A stretch of 64,000 nt of DNA from Anolis sagrei (Eukaryota > Chordata > Lepidosauria > Squamata > Anolidae). The stretch spans positions 98,441,366 through 98,505,365 of the forward strand of contig NC_090023.1 in the NCBI RefSeq assembly GCF_037176765.1. Direction: 5' to 3'. Positions 55,601 to 63,572 of this stretch are shown piece by piece (positions within the stretch are counted from its first letter, which is position 1; every line of letters starts with the position of its first letter). The notes below the pieces were generated by a model. That model was not told where the DNA came from. It saw only the letters and a program-made list of their open reading frames with translations, and made no database searches. Made by a program: the position numbers and the translations under genes.

Positions 55601-56646
55601 GGATAATAGTGAACCCTATAGAAATGAATTGTTTCTGTCAGAAGTTACTATCAAATCAGCTGCAGCACTTAGAAAATTGCCAACTCTGGTAATTTCCAGC
55701 AGAAGTGTAGCATAGCAGAATTCATTTTATCCAGTAATTTGGATACTGATGAGATCATATTGACTTGGTTTAAAAATGGCTTACAATGTACAAAATCACA
55801 AAATAGTAACATAGCAAATAAAAATTATGGAAATTAAAAAGTATATAATAAATTATAACACTGTCTGGGGCCATTTTGTTTGTTAGATTGTATAGTTTCA
55901 GTGATGGAAGAACCTGGAGAAAGACCTAAAGCAAAGAACTTGAACTGAGTTGTGCACCATATGGCCATGTGTTTCTACTGATGATGAATTACACAACACT
56001 GTCATTTAAAACACACAGAACATCTTGGGTCTCTTTTATGCAAACAGCTCCTAGCACTATTAGTCAAGGGGAGCTCATGTACGCCAAATGTCTCTTTTAC
56101 CTCCCCTCTCAAATCACACACAGTTTCATTGGGCCACCCATGTCCTTTCTTTGTACATATTTTGTTTCTGTGGAAGATAAGAGGTATGTCTAATAATGTA
56201 TTAAATTCAATCCAATCCATCTTAAAATATCTGTCTGTAGGCCTGGATGCCAACTGTCCATGAGTAGGTCAGGTTTAATGTGTAATAAAAGATTTACTCA
56301 AAGAATCCCTTACTGCTGAGAAAGAAACAAAACTGTGATCTCCAAGGAAACACTTCCACTAAACAAAATATTAACCTCAAGCTAGAAGTGTGTTGCTAAA
56401 TACCTCTTGTATGTTTTTTCAAATGCAGGAAATGCTTTGTTGGTTGCAGAAATTGTGCTAGATGAGAAAAGAACAAGCCCTGCTAGAGGTGTTCTACAGT
56501 CTCTCAGTATGACTGAAGGAAAGCAGAGAAGTGGCTTGGAATACAAAGAGCTATTGGAGAAACATGGATTCGCCAGTGTACAGATTAAGATAACAGGAAA
56601 CCTGTTAGATGCCATTTTGTGTATTAAGAAATCATCATTCCCCTAA
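38743..56646 (+). CDS. ASMTL: ASMTL, Maf-like nucleotide pyrophosphatase / O-methyltransferase-like fusion (13 coding exons)
   Basis: Coding exons: 38743-38838, 43547-43678, 44991-45038, 45567-45631, 45822-45883, 48283-48391, 50699-51095, 51527-51689, 52142-52323, 53105-53222, 53744-53887, 55248-55370, 56429-56646. All introns are GT-AG, phases fit at every junction, and the sum is 1857 nt, giving 618 residues (human about 621). Residues 1-220 form a Maf/HAM1-type nucleotide pyrophosphatase domain with SASPRR (20-25), GADT with D89, EKP with K101 and GYGIQ with Q180, all matching the family's active site. A low-complexity linker follows (about 230-285). Residues about 290-618 form a hydroxyindole-O-methyltransferase-like domain with DLGGCTG (455-461) for S-adenosylmethionine and H526-D527 at the usual catalytic position. 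Human ASMTL hydrolyses non-canonical or pyrimidine nucleotides through the Maf half; methyltransferase activity is unproven. Oddities: HDC instead of HDW, about five residues missing at the exon 9/10 junction and about three before TEGK relative to human. Confidence 0.93.
39247..39453 (+). repeat. Degenerate telomere-like (CCCTAA)n array
   Basis: About a dozen exact CCCTAA hexamers among variants such as CTGTAA and CCCTTA over about 207 bases. A longer unit recurs with a period of 104 (39301 and 39405). Confidence 0.9.
39514..40192 (-). mobile_element. LINE X copy with 11-bp target duplication
   Basis: The minus strand reads DTKVLVYKAIVLPTLLYACE, ETWTVYRRHMQLLERFHQRC, and ends in the finger CLHCGRRCGSRIGLHSHLRI. 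ccttattcaca flanks both sides (39503-39513 and 40193-40203). 5' truncated. Confidence 0.85.
40266..40356 (+). mobile_element. L2-like 3' end
   Basis: gtaagccgccccgagtccct, then ccagggagtggaagcggggt and an attatt tail. The piece 39058-39087 is probably its left part, split by the TIR element. Confidence 0.6.
40357..41036 (+). repeat. Dispersed repeat gactagctgtaccc ... tttatttatatagat
   Basis: Begins gactagctgtacccacctcg, contains CT-rich (40385-40530) and (CTAT)n (40566-40622) tracts, and ends like the copy at 8480-8592. Family not recognised. Confidence 0.55.
41190..41438 (+). mobile_element. L2-like 3' end with (ATT)n/(AAT)n tail
   Basis: aatccaccctgagtccctcc, then agggagatagaggggaatat and about 48 bases of trinucleotide repeat; inserted in the 3' end of the SINE. 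Confidence 0.65.
41794..42200. mobile_element. Two family-B SINEs head to head
   Basis: Reversed copy 41794-42034 (ends gttggcacaagggtttaac) meets a 5'-truncated + copy at about 42037-42200 (catgcgggggacatgagagg to cagtttctcaagttgttcct). Confidence 0.75.
42201..43546 (+). other. ASMTL intron 1, right part: no further element recognised
   Basis: Contains acaagtcctggca- and gaccttgggcaagcc-type phrases (about 43050-43075), suggesting a decayed SINE. No exon is supported before the exon 2 acceptor. Confidence 0.35.
43547..43678 (+). CDS. ASMTL: ASMTL coding exon 2
   Basis: Codes residues 33-76 of the Maf domain (starts GLRFEVVPS, ends RMHV). Acceptor ctttaacag, donor gtaagc, phase 0 at both ends. 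Intron 1 (4.7 kb) is the longest intron and is full of nested repeats. Confidence 0.93.
43850..43984. mobile_element. hAT-type foldback MITE (ccttccacacag family) in ASMTL intron 2
   Basis: gggcccttccacacagccca is mirrored by aaagctgtgtggaagggacc. Confidence 0.75.
44262..44765 (-). mobile_element. BovB (RTE) LINE C-terminal fragment in ASMTL intron 2
   Basis: The minus strand reads VRRSNQSILQEIKSNCSLEG, MKYSGHIMRRQESLEKTMML and GKMEGKRKRGRPRARWIDGI, diagnostic of BovB ORF2. Confidence 0.85.
44991..45038 (+). CDS. ASMTL: ASMTL coding exon 3 (micro-exon, 16 codons)
   Basis: Codes KHLRTPDVVIGADTIV (residues 77-92), carrying the conserved Maf active-site aspartate D89. Acceptor tttttcag, donor gtgagt, phase 0 at both ends. 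Confidence 0.92.
45567..45631 (+). CDS. ASMTL: ASMTL coding exon 4
   Basis: Codes TIEDQILEKPVDKQDAYKML and on to a split arginine codon; carries the Maf lysine K101. The donor gtctgc is weak, but the AG|A split codon restores human-like MLSRLSG reading into exon 5. Confidence 0.88.
45822..45883 (+). CDS. ASMTL: ASMTL coding exon 5
   Basis: Codes LSGKEHSVFTGVAIVHCSSK of the Maf domain. Acceptor ctttaacag; donor gtaatt after one base of the next codon. Confidence 0.91.
45884..47029 (+). other. ASMTL intron 5, left part; half a MITE at 46720-46790
   Basis: aagataatctgagatcagat to gggcagtgtagatccaggct is one arm of the gtgtagat MITE family. No other element or exon is supported; frames at 45954-46328 lack family resemblance. 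Confidence 0.4.
47030..47472 (+). mobile_element. TIR MITE, 'cagtccccaag' family, in ASMTL intron 5
   Basis: Left end atgcagtctctgagttacaa, right end ataatttggggactgcctct. An (ATGG)n run is at 47357-47375. Diverged. Confidence 0.65.
48283..48391 (+). CDS. ASMTL: ASMTL coding exon 6
   Basis: Codes a split aspartate then NQLETEVTEFYEETKVKF through the HSGEPM turn of the Maf domain. Acceptor ttttccag, donor gtaagt; the last codon (Met171) is split 2+1. Confidence 0.92.
48392..49800 (+). other. ASMTL intron 6, left part: nothing recognised
   Basis: AT-rich; short gt runs at 48885. No exon or clear repeat is supported. Confidence 0.35.
49804..50140 (-). mobile_element. CR1-type LINE 3' region in ASMTL intron 6
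   Basis: tagaatcatagagttggaag then agggctatccagcccagccc, followed by the reversed CR1 3' UTR. A poly-G run at 50506-50522 lies further right. Confidence 0.75.
50699..51095 (+). CDS. ASMTL: ASMTL coding exon 7 (end of Maf domain, linker)
   Basis: The longest internal coding exon. It starts at the end of Met171, codes DKAGGYGIQALGG with the Maf glutamine Q180, then a serine/lysine-rich linker that differs from human, and ends at the first helix of the methyltransferase half (LLDGFRASK). Donor gtaaca, phase 0. Confidence 0.93.
51527..51689 (+). CDS. ASMTL: ASMTL coding exon 8
   Basis: Codes the winged-helix dimerisation region of the methyltransferase half (ALFVACKLKIFDLLKEKGN and on to LLEKNYQ). 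Acceptor cttacag, donor gtgata; ends one base into a glycine codon. Confidence 0.92.
52142..52323 (+). CDS. ASMTL: ASMTL coding exon 9
   Basis: Codes GYSNTELTNLYLVSSSEYSF through GKKDDLFQ. The acceptor atttaag lacks a strong pyrimidine tract, but phase and human similarity fix it. Donor gtatgg, phase 0. Confidence 0.9.
52640..52760 (+). repeat. (CTT)n microsatellite joined to a reversed L2-like 3' end
   Basis: About 17 ctt units (52640-52692), then cttacctgcctctcttcacg and gctcaaggctggttacaac. Confidence 0.8.
52930..53048 (+). mobile_element. Sauria-like SINE (family C) fragment in ASMTL intron 9
   Basis: gatcttgggcaagtcacact, then ctctcagccttagaggaaga and gttggagttgacacaaca. Confidence 0.6.
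53105..53222 (+). CDS. ASMTL: ASMTL coding exon 10 (5' boundary uncertain)
   Basis: Codes STEVKQRFMSAMHSISKLTA to the CDLGG SAM-binding loop. The acceptor at 53103-53104 (tgttaccag) is good, but using it leaves the protein about five residues short of human (DAYYQ missing after DLFQ). The last two intronic codons read YQ in frame, as human does at this spot, so the boundary may have shifted. Confidence 0.82.
53744..53887 (+). CDS. ASMTL: ASMTL coding exon 11
   Basis: Codes GCTGALAYELVHMYPEMKVT through VFDLPDVI to FTS, the Rossmann-like SAM-binding part. Acceptor tttcctgtag, donor gtaaat; one base of the next glycine codon lies in this exon. Confidence 0.93.
54258..54678 (+). mobile_element. 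TIR MITE, 'cagtccccaag' family, in ASMTL intron 11
   Basis: Left end taagcagtccctgagttagg, right end gtttgtaacttggggactgg. Full-length, diverged. Confidence 0.7.
55248..55370 (+). CDS. ASMTL: ASMTL coding exon 12
   Basis: Codes GDFFKDNLPEADLYILSRIL, then HD (H526-D527) at the catalytic position of the family, followed by CC instead of W. Acceptor caatcag, donor gtaagg. Confidence 0.92.
55371..56428 (+). other. ASMTL intron 12: nothing recognised
   Basis: AT-rich intron without a clear repeat or additional exon. Confidence 0.35.
56429..56646 (+). CDS. ASMTL: ASMTL last coding exon (13)
   Basis: Codes GNALLVAEIVLDEKRTSPAR to the stop codon TAA at 56644-56646 (C-terminus LLDAILCIKKSSFP). Compared with human it lacks about three residues before TEGK. 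Confidence 0.92.
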
Positions 56647-56741
56647 ATTACATGTCACTTGACAGTTTTGAGTACTTTCATTTTAGTACTATCCATTAAC
56701 TATAATTTAAAAAGATGTATCTGTTTTGGGTGTCTATAAAC

Positions 56742-56747
56742 AATAAA
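56742..56747 (+). terminator. ASMTL: Likely ASMTL polyadenylation signal
   Basis: Canonical aataaa 95 bases after the ASMTL stop codon, followed by T-rich sequence. This implies a very short 3' UTR of about 120 bases. Confidence 0.7.
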
Positions 56748-57214
56748 GTTTAATAATTGCTTGTTTAGTTTATTAACCGTATATAAAAGTTTGATGGCTG
56801 AAACAGCATTTAAAAAATAGTCAACAACTTCCTTTTACACTTTAGAAAATGCATAGTCTACTTCTTACAATAACTGATAATTTTTGGTTCTAAAGTTGTT
56901 CTACTTATTTTTCTTTAAACACTTATCTTTTGATGGCACTCACTGAAAAAGGAACCAACGGATAATTTCTACGATGTTAAAACATTTCAAAGTTTGATTT
57001 TTCTTAGCATTGTTGAATATGTGATTATTAGAAACAGGCTAGGCTGACTTGTTGAAAATAGATAAATATGCATCTAGTGAACATTCACGGCAGTCTTGTC
57101 CGTGTAATAAGAATAATACGAATACATAGAAAACCACATATAAGGGAATCTTAATGCATATAAATAATATACAACATGCTAGAGAGTAAGTCTATTAAAT
57201 ATAGTGGAAATTAC

Positions 57215-57600
57215 TTCTGAATAAACATTGTATTTTACAGCATAATAGTCAATAGTCCCTTCCTCCCTCCAAAAGGGAGAGGGTGCAACTATTAATGTGG
57301 TGATTTTTTTTAGTTTTTGCAGCTACAGGGCTTCCTTCAGCTGCCAGCCTAGGGAAGCCATAGCTGATAAACTGCCCATGTGCCTGCCAGCGAGAACTAC
57401 AGGGCCTCCTTCAACTGGCAGCAACTGAAGGAGGCCTTGTAACTCTCAGCAGGCATGAAGGTGGGTAAGCCCAGTCACTCCAAGGGGCAGGCGTATGGGC
57501 AAGAGTTGCAACTATTATGTGAGAAATCAGTAAATTCCTAAACCAAAACCCCAAAGGGGTATATGTGACTATTATGTTTTGAAATACATTATATTGGATT
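57215..57600 (-). repeat. Dispersed repeat, unknown family (partner at 16850-17190)
   Basis: gggtgcaactattaatgtgg, acagggcttccttcagctgc, and the end phrase gttgcaactattatgtgag. Confidence 0.5.
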
Positions 57601-57629
57601 GTAGTGCTAAAAACATTATTTGGAAGATT

Positions 57630-57790
57630 ATTTGGAGACATGGGAGAAGCCTCCCACAAGGATGGTAAAAACATCAAAACATCTGGGCGTCCCCTGGGCA
57701 ACGTCCTTGCAGACGGCCAATTCTCTCACACCAAAAGCGACTTGCAGTTTCTCAAGTTGCTCCTGAGACAACAACCCCCCCCCCCCAAAA
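57630..57790 (+). mobile_element. Family-B SINE, 5' truncated
   Basis: gacatgggagaagcctccca through ctgggcgtcccctgggcaac to gcagtttctcaagttgctcc. Confidence 0.8.
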
Positions 57791-57799
57791 AAAATACCC

Positions 57800-59410
57800 T
57801 CAGGGTGCTTTTTATGATTCACTCTAAAGATAAATTGTGCATACATGCTCTTTTAAACTTTTCCAATCTCTTAAAGTGATTTGTTGCAATGTTTGACGTA
57901 CAAAATGTGTTCTGAATAAGACTTTGGAAACAAAGCTTGCAATCTATTTGACTGGCTCAAATCCAGTTTAAGTATAATAACATTATGCCCAGTTAATTTT
58001 CAAATGAATGGCTAACTCCAAAAAACAATTTCCATCAAAATGTTCAGCACAGTGTGATTTATTTATTGATATATTTTATTTTACTTATGCTGATGTTTTT
58101 CCAGAGTGAAATTCAGGACAGCTTCAAGGGAGGATCAATTAAAAAAAAACTTTCACAAAATTTGAAAAGCGTTAAAATTGTCATCACATAAAACAAAATA
58201 AAATCATTTTTAAAAACACACAAAAGTTTTAAAAGATAAACAAAACAGCCCAATAAAAAGAGCGCTTTAGAGGAATGGGCTCAGCAATGGAGAAGATTCT
58301 TGTGTCCTCACCAAAAGAGCCTTTCATGGTGGCAGGAATGAGAAAAAGCTTCCTCTGAAGATTTTAGGTTCATAAGGAAAGATACAGTCTTTCAGATAAT
58401 CTGGACCTAAGGCATCCATTTTTTTTTTGCAGAAAAGAATCTGTTTGAAAGATTGCCACTCATAATTTTTAAACAGTGCTTACAATTCATATAGCAATCA
58501 CATTTCTCAGATTTTTAAAGCGGCATAGCAGAAGTATTTTACAGAATTGGTGGTACTAATATCTGCCCACTGTACTGCAAACAAAAATGGATACATATGA
58601 ATAATAACATAGAATACTTGTATCTAAACACATCTGCAAAATAGCATGGAAAGGCAACATAAATAATTTGACAAAAGTGTTTAATAATAAATGTAACAGA
58701 GTTGCACAACAAATGAGACACAACAACACCCCATTTTCTATGTGATTTTCAGGTGACAATTTGATTTTTTTTTATCTTAGGAAAAAGTATTTATTTCCAT
58801 TGACTAAATCCCTACTACCTCCAAAAAGTGCTAGATCAGTCATGTTGCAGCTAGACTAGTACAATATTTTTGATAAGTTTCTTTACCTAAAAAAAAAAGA
58901 ACCTCGAACTTTTGATTTGCAGATGTCCGAGGATTCCCAAATCTTATTAGTCCCAATGCATGTCATGTCTACACTGACGTCTTAATGCAGTTTGAAGGCA
59001 GCTTGACAGCACAGTGTTTAGATGACACACTCGGTGAACAAACCCAACAACTCCAATTAATGGCTTTAAACTGGGATAAACAAAGTTGGGGATACTGTGA
59101 AACAGCTCATAATGTGCATCAGCATGCCTAAGCAAAGTATGTTGCACAGTGGCCGATTAAGAGACAAGAGCTTTAGAGATCTGCACACATGCACTGGAGC
59201 AAGAGGACATGCAGCAGTGGGGGGGGGGGGATTCCTCCACACAGCTGTGGATCCTGAAACTGGTTCAAGGCCAGCCTGTGCAATGCATGCAAACAACATT
59301 CAGGCTTTAACTCAAGTCCAGGACTTTACATGTAATCATCTGCGCTGCGGTATCACTTCCTTCTTCGCCAGTCTCAAACCGACCTAAGTGGTCCTTATCA
59401 TCATGACCAA
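57800..59410. other. No gene found between ASMTL and SLC25A6 (left part)
   Basis: AT-rich; a possible reversed L2-like trace lies near 58060-58140 and a poly-G run at 59219-59230. No coding exon is supported. Confidence 0.35.
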
Positions 59411-59414
59411 TGGA

Positions 59415-59602
59415 TGAGGTAATGGGAGTTGTACTATTTAGCAGTAGAATATGCTGCCTCGGGATGTAGTGAGGTCTTATCTGGAAGGTTTTGAAAGACA
59501 AACGCAATGGCCATCTGTCAGTGGTTTGATTGTATGCTCCTACATGGCAGGAGATGAACTGGAAGGCCCTTGCAATCTCTCCCAACTCTTATGATTCTAT
59601 GA
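59415..59602 (+). mobile_element. CR1-type LINE 3' end
   Basis: ggccatctgtcagtggtttg to tggaaggcccttgcaatctc and cttatgattctatg. Confidence 0.7.
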
Positions 59603-59837
59603 AAATGAAAAGCTGTGAATAAAAAAATGTGGTGGTTTTTTTTTCACCTATGAAATTGTCACCCAATACAATTTTATGGTCAACTTCACTGGAAGCCAAT
59701 CACAGAATCACAATGGAAAACCTCAAGATTCCTTGAGAACAGTTTCACCTAACCAGTGTATAATGCAATCCACATCTGTATTGTATACACACACAATAAG
59801 ATGCCATGGGGAATGGGACCCAAGTCTAAACAATAAC

Positions 59838-59975
59838 TGTGCTGTCGAAGGCTTTCATGGCTGGAATCACTGGGTTGCTGTGACTTTGGAAAAAGGTGTA
59901 TGGCCATGTTCCAAAAGCATTCTCTCCTGATGTTTCGCCCACATCTATGGCAGGCATCCTTAGAAGTTGTGAACA
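59838..59975 (-). mobile_element. Penelope-like element fragment
   Basis: tgtcgaaggctttcatggct, then atggccatgttccaaaagca and ttctcctgatgtttcgccca, the reverse of the 36170-36267 copy. Confidence 0.55.
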
Positions 59976-60029
59976 GGCCTGATGATCATTTTATACACAA
60001 CTCCAGGCCTGATGGTCATTTTATACACA

Positions 60030-60563
60030 TACTTCTCAATATACTTATCTCATCCTGGGTTTTATCAACCTTATTCTGTGTATTTGGGCTGCCCACCATG
60101 CTTTTATTTTATATCACATTATTTTGCATCAGTTTATTGCATTTTCTGTTATTTTATGTATTTTATTTTGATGTTATTATTTGCTGTTTGTATTTTATTT
60201 TATGTGTTTGTATTGTATTTTATTTTATTTACAGGTTGCAGGTTCAAATCCGAGGAGAGCGCGGATGAGCTCCCTCTATCAGCTCCAGCTCCTCATGTGG
60301 GGACATGAGAGAAGCCTCCCACAAGGATGATAAAACATCAAAACATCCGGCCATCCCCTGAGCAATGTCCTTGCAGACGGCCAATTCTCTCACACCAGAA
60401 GCGACTTGCAGTTTCTCAAGTCGCTCCTGACACGACCAAAATAATAATAATAATTTTATTTTGTTGTACTGTCATTCTGGGCTTGGCCTCATGTTAGCTG
60501 CCCCAAATCCCCTTTGGGAGGGATAGTGGCAGGGTACAAATAAAGTTTATTATTATTATTATT
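60030..60563 (+). mobile_element. L2-like 3' UTR split by a family-B SINE
   Basis: The TTTTA-rich 3' UTR is interrupted at about 60232-60445 by a family-B SINE (gttcaaatccgaggagagcg to aagtcgctcctgacacgacc) and resumes to ctgccccaaatcccctttgg and an attatt tail. Confidence 0.7.
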
Positions 60564-60564
60564 G

Positions 60565-60882
60565 GAGCCCCCGGTGGCACAGTGGGTTAAACCACTGAGC
60601 TGCTAAACTTGTTGACAGAAAGATCGCAGGCTCGAATCTGGGGAGCGGCATAAGCTTCCGCTGTCAGCCCCAGCTTCTGCCAACCTAGCAGTTCAAAAAC
60701 ATGCATATGAGAGTAGATCAATAGGTACCACTCCGGCGGGAAGATAACGGCACGCCAGTCATGCTGGCCACATGACCTTGGAGGTGTCTACGGACAACGC
60801 TGGCTCTTCGGCTTAGAAATGGAGATGAACACTGAATCCCAGAGTTGGACACGACTGGACTTAATGTCAGGGGAAAACCATT
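60565..60882 (+). mobile_element. Family-A SINE, nearly full length
   Basis: A box ggtggcacagtgggtt, B box ggctcgaatctgg, body accactccggcgggaagata to the 3' end cttaatgtcaggggaaaacc. The best-preserved family-A copy in the window. Confidence 0.85.
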
Positions 60883-61254
60883 ATTATCATCATCATCATC
60901 TCCAGGCCTGGTGGTCATTTTACATACAATATTTTTGGATAATATTGTGCAGTGGACAGGGTTTGTGTAACCATGGAACCACGAGAAAGGAAACATATCC
61001 CCCATCTCAGGAATCCAGGTGGGCAGCTTTTGATTTCTGTGTAATGCATTTTGAAATTCTGGATGAGGGATGCTCAACCTGTATATTGAAGGCTGGGACT
61101 TTTGAGAGGTGTGTGTGTCTTGCTTTAGGGCTGTAGTGATCACTTATGGCTGCAGCAAAATCTGACCCAGAAACTTTCTCTGCCCTGGTTCACATTCCTA
61201 GCCTTTCACTCGTGCCTAATTCTATCTTGTTCTTTTGTTTTTGCTCGTTGATAT

Positions 61255-61621
61255 AACGTGAGTGCCTACTCAACCACCAAAAAGGAAAGGCTCCTCTACC
61301 TCAGACCATGTGGAAGTAGCGGGGAAGCCTTGGCTTGCCTCCGACCCTCAGGACCGAGCGGCGCGTGCTTCCTCGCGCCACGGCGCCACGGCTTTCCATT
61401 CAACGGGGTGCTTCCTACCCGGCGAACAAGGCTCTCCTTTTTCCATTGGCGCCTCCTCCACCAATGGCGCCGCGCGGGCGGAGCTTCCCCAGCCGGCCAT
61501 TTAGCTCTCCAGCGCCGGCGGCCCTTCCTTTCTGGCGTGCGTCCGAAGCCACGCCGTCCTCCGCCGCAGCCCTTTCCTGCTCCTCCTCCCCCTCACCGGC
61601 AGCAGCAGCAGCACTCGAGCC
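61255..61621 (+). promoter_or_regulatory. SLC25A6: CpG-island promoter of SLC25A6 with inverted CCAAT pair and GC box
   Basis: CpG-rich sequence directly before the start codon. CCATTGG at 61443-61449 and CCAATGG at 61461-61467 form an inverted CCAAT pair (NF-Y sites), followed by a gggcgg Sp1-type box at 61476-61481, about 140 bases before the ATG. This layout is typical of a housekeeping promoter. Confidence 0.75.
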
Positions 61622-61732
61622 ATGGCGGACGCGGCCCTCTCCTTCGCTAAAGACTTCTTGGCGGGCGGCGTGGCGGCGGCCATCAGCAAGACGGCCGTGG
61701 CACCCATCGAGCGGGTCAAGCTCTTGCTCCAG
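61622..61732 (+). CDS. SLC25A6: ADP/ATP translocase, first coding exon (SLC25A6 by synteny; rest outside window)
   Basis: Exon codes the first 37 residues of a mitochondrial ADP/ATP carrier: [20 protein letters not shown], then the carrier signature PIERVK, ending LLLQ at a gtcagg donor, where human ANT genes also break (phase 0). The carrier exchanges cytosolic ADP for matrix ATP across the inner membrane; this piece is the N-terminus and transmembrane helix 1. The start is preceded by gagcc. No exon 2 is visible before 64000, so the gene runs off the window. The peptide alone is as close to SLC25A5 (ANT2) as to SLC25A6 (ANT3); position next to ASMTL decides for SLC25A6. Confidence 0.88.
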
Positions 61733-61919
61733 GTCAGGCTCCCGGAGGGAGGGAGGTGGGCCTTCGCCTTTTCTACTGGAGCACATGACGGTTTCGCGAG
61801 GGAGGGGGACGCTTCAGGGCTTTCCGGTTAGTCAGGCCGTTAGGAGGGCTGGCCCGTTACAGAAAGGCGAGATGATGCGTCGCCATTGACTCGGGAGGCA
61901 GGAGGAGAGAAAGCGCCGG

Positions 61920-62165
61920 TCGCTGCCGCCATCTTGCTTCCGGCGGCGCGTTTTTGATTGACGCGCCTGACAGGCGTATGGCGCCGTCAGAGCGGGAGAG
62001 AAGGGGCGGGGCAAGACCCGCCTGCTCCCGTCATTGTTCTCGCGAGGCGTGGCTGAGGAGCGTCCCCTTTGCCGAGAGGGGGCGGCGCGCGGGCGGTGCC
62101 TTCGGGGACGCGGCGCTGCAGCTTTCCCTGGCCACGCCCCCTTTTGTGGGCGGGACTGAGCTGGC
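61920..62165. promoter_or_regulatory. Second CpG-rich block in SLC25A6 intron 1 with YY1-like and ETS-like sites
   Basis: gccgccatcttg at 61925-61936 matches a reversed YY1 site (CAAGATGGCGGC), followed directly by cttccgg (reversed ETS site) at 61937-61943. A CpG-dense stretch follows to about 62165. It may be an intronic enhancer, or the other half of a divergent promoter. Confidence 0.5.
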
Positions 62166-62405
62166 GCTTCATGCAGTTCTTTTGAACGCCAAGCTCCACT
62201 CTGCAGGTTGTGGTGAAAGTGTGAACTATAAAATCTCATTAGCTTATGCTTTTGTAGTTCTAAAACACATATGAGGAAAGTAGAGATTGAGCATCCCTTG
62301 TCTGGACTTCCAAAATATATATTTACAATATATTTACAAAATATATATTTACAATTACAGGACACTCCATCTTCCTAGGTTTGATTTCATTAAGTGATTC
62401 TATGG

Positions 62406-62531
62406 CAAGCATGAGCAAACTTGGGCCCTCCAGGTGTTTTGGACTTCAACTCCCACAATTCCTAACGGCTGTTAGGAATTGTGGGAGTTGAAGTCCAAAA
62501 CACCTGGAGGGCCCAAGTTTGCCCAGGCCTG
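62406..62531. mobile_element. Foldback hAT MITE with 8-bp TSD in SLC25A6 intron 1
   Basis: caagcatgagcaaacttggg through cacaattcctaac is followed by its reverse complement. The TSD is ttctatgg (62398-62405) and ttctatag (62532-62539), 7 of 8. Confidence 0.85.
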
Positions 62532-63019
62532 TTCTATAGTCCTCTAGTCAGGAAGTAGAATTTTTAGTTGCAGTTTTTCACATTTGTGGGGGTCTGATGC
62601 CTTGAAACCCAACCAATGTGGAGGGCTGATTACTTCAGAAGTGCCCACATGATGGCTGAGAAGATCACGCTTTTGCCTCCTGAAGGTTCAGTGTGCCCAT
62701 ATTTTGATTCATTTATTAATTTATTAGCAATATTATATTTACAATTACAGGACAGTATTATTGTTATGTTTATTATGTTTATTGATTATACCCTGCTTTT
62801 TCTCTTGACGAGGAGACTCAAAGTGGCTTGCTTTGATTTCTTTAGTTGGGAAATGTACTGTACAATGTACATGTATAATTCTGTGTGAAAAATCCAACTC
62901 GCCCTTTTTTCCATAGCAAGCATTGCTAGAGGATGAGTTGTTACCTGGCCCTCTGTTTACAAAGTTTGAGGAGCCCTGATCTAGAGTTTGAAGCTTGCTT
63001 TTCATGCTGGAAAAGCAAG

Positions 63020-63572
63020 TACAGGCAGCCCCCAAGTTACAAACTTCTGACTTGCAAAAACTAGTTAAGGGTGAGACAACAGGAAGTGAAAGAAATCTAC
63101 CTCATTGGAAGGGAAATTCACTCATGAAAGTTATCATGGGGAAAAGGTGTCTCAATTGAAGCTTTACCCCAAATCCTTGTTTCCACAAGGCATTTTTTTT
63201 TTCAAAATCCAATTCTCACATGGACAAAAATCTTCTGAACAGGGACACAGGCAGCAAAACACCATAAGAGTGTTAGCCCTTCGCTATGCCAACCAAAGTG
63301 TGTGCATGCACACACGCACATACATGACTGTTTAGACTTTAAAATGTACGTGTCCAGATAAGAACAAACCTACAGAACCTAGATCATGTAATTTTAATTG
63401 ATGTTTTATTGCTATTTTTAATGGGTTTGATTTTACCGTTTTTGTTTATTTACTAATCTGTTAATATATGGCATTGAATTCTTGCCTTTGTAAGGCAACC
63501 CGGGGGCCCCTCACAGTTGAGAAGGGCAGGATATAAATGTGATAAATAAATTGTTTGTTAACTTGGGGACTG
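63020..63572 (+). mobile_element. TIR MITE, 'cagtccccaag' family, with an L2-like 3' end inserted
   Basis: Left end gtacaggcagcccccaagtt, right end gttaacttggggactgccta. An L2-like 3' end (caacccgggggcccctcaca, then gataaataaat) occupies about 63385-63550. Confidence 0.7.

Noticed and set aside
60565-60660. tRNA-like A and B boxes as tRNA genes (also at 5053, 24930-25030, 37488 and 38908)
   Set aside because: They lack cloverleaf acceptor pairing and are heads of repeated SINEs with shared bodies.
61258-62365. Multiple overlapping open frames on both strands
   Set aside because: CpG-island composition around SLC25A6 exon 1; only the carrier frame has family similarity and a correct donor.
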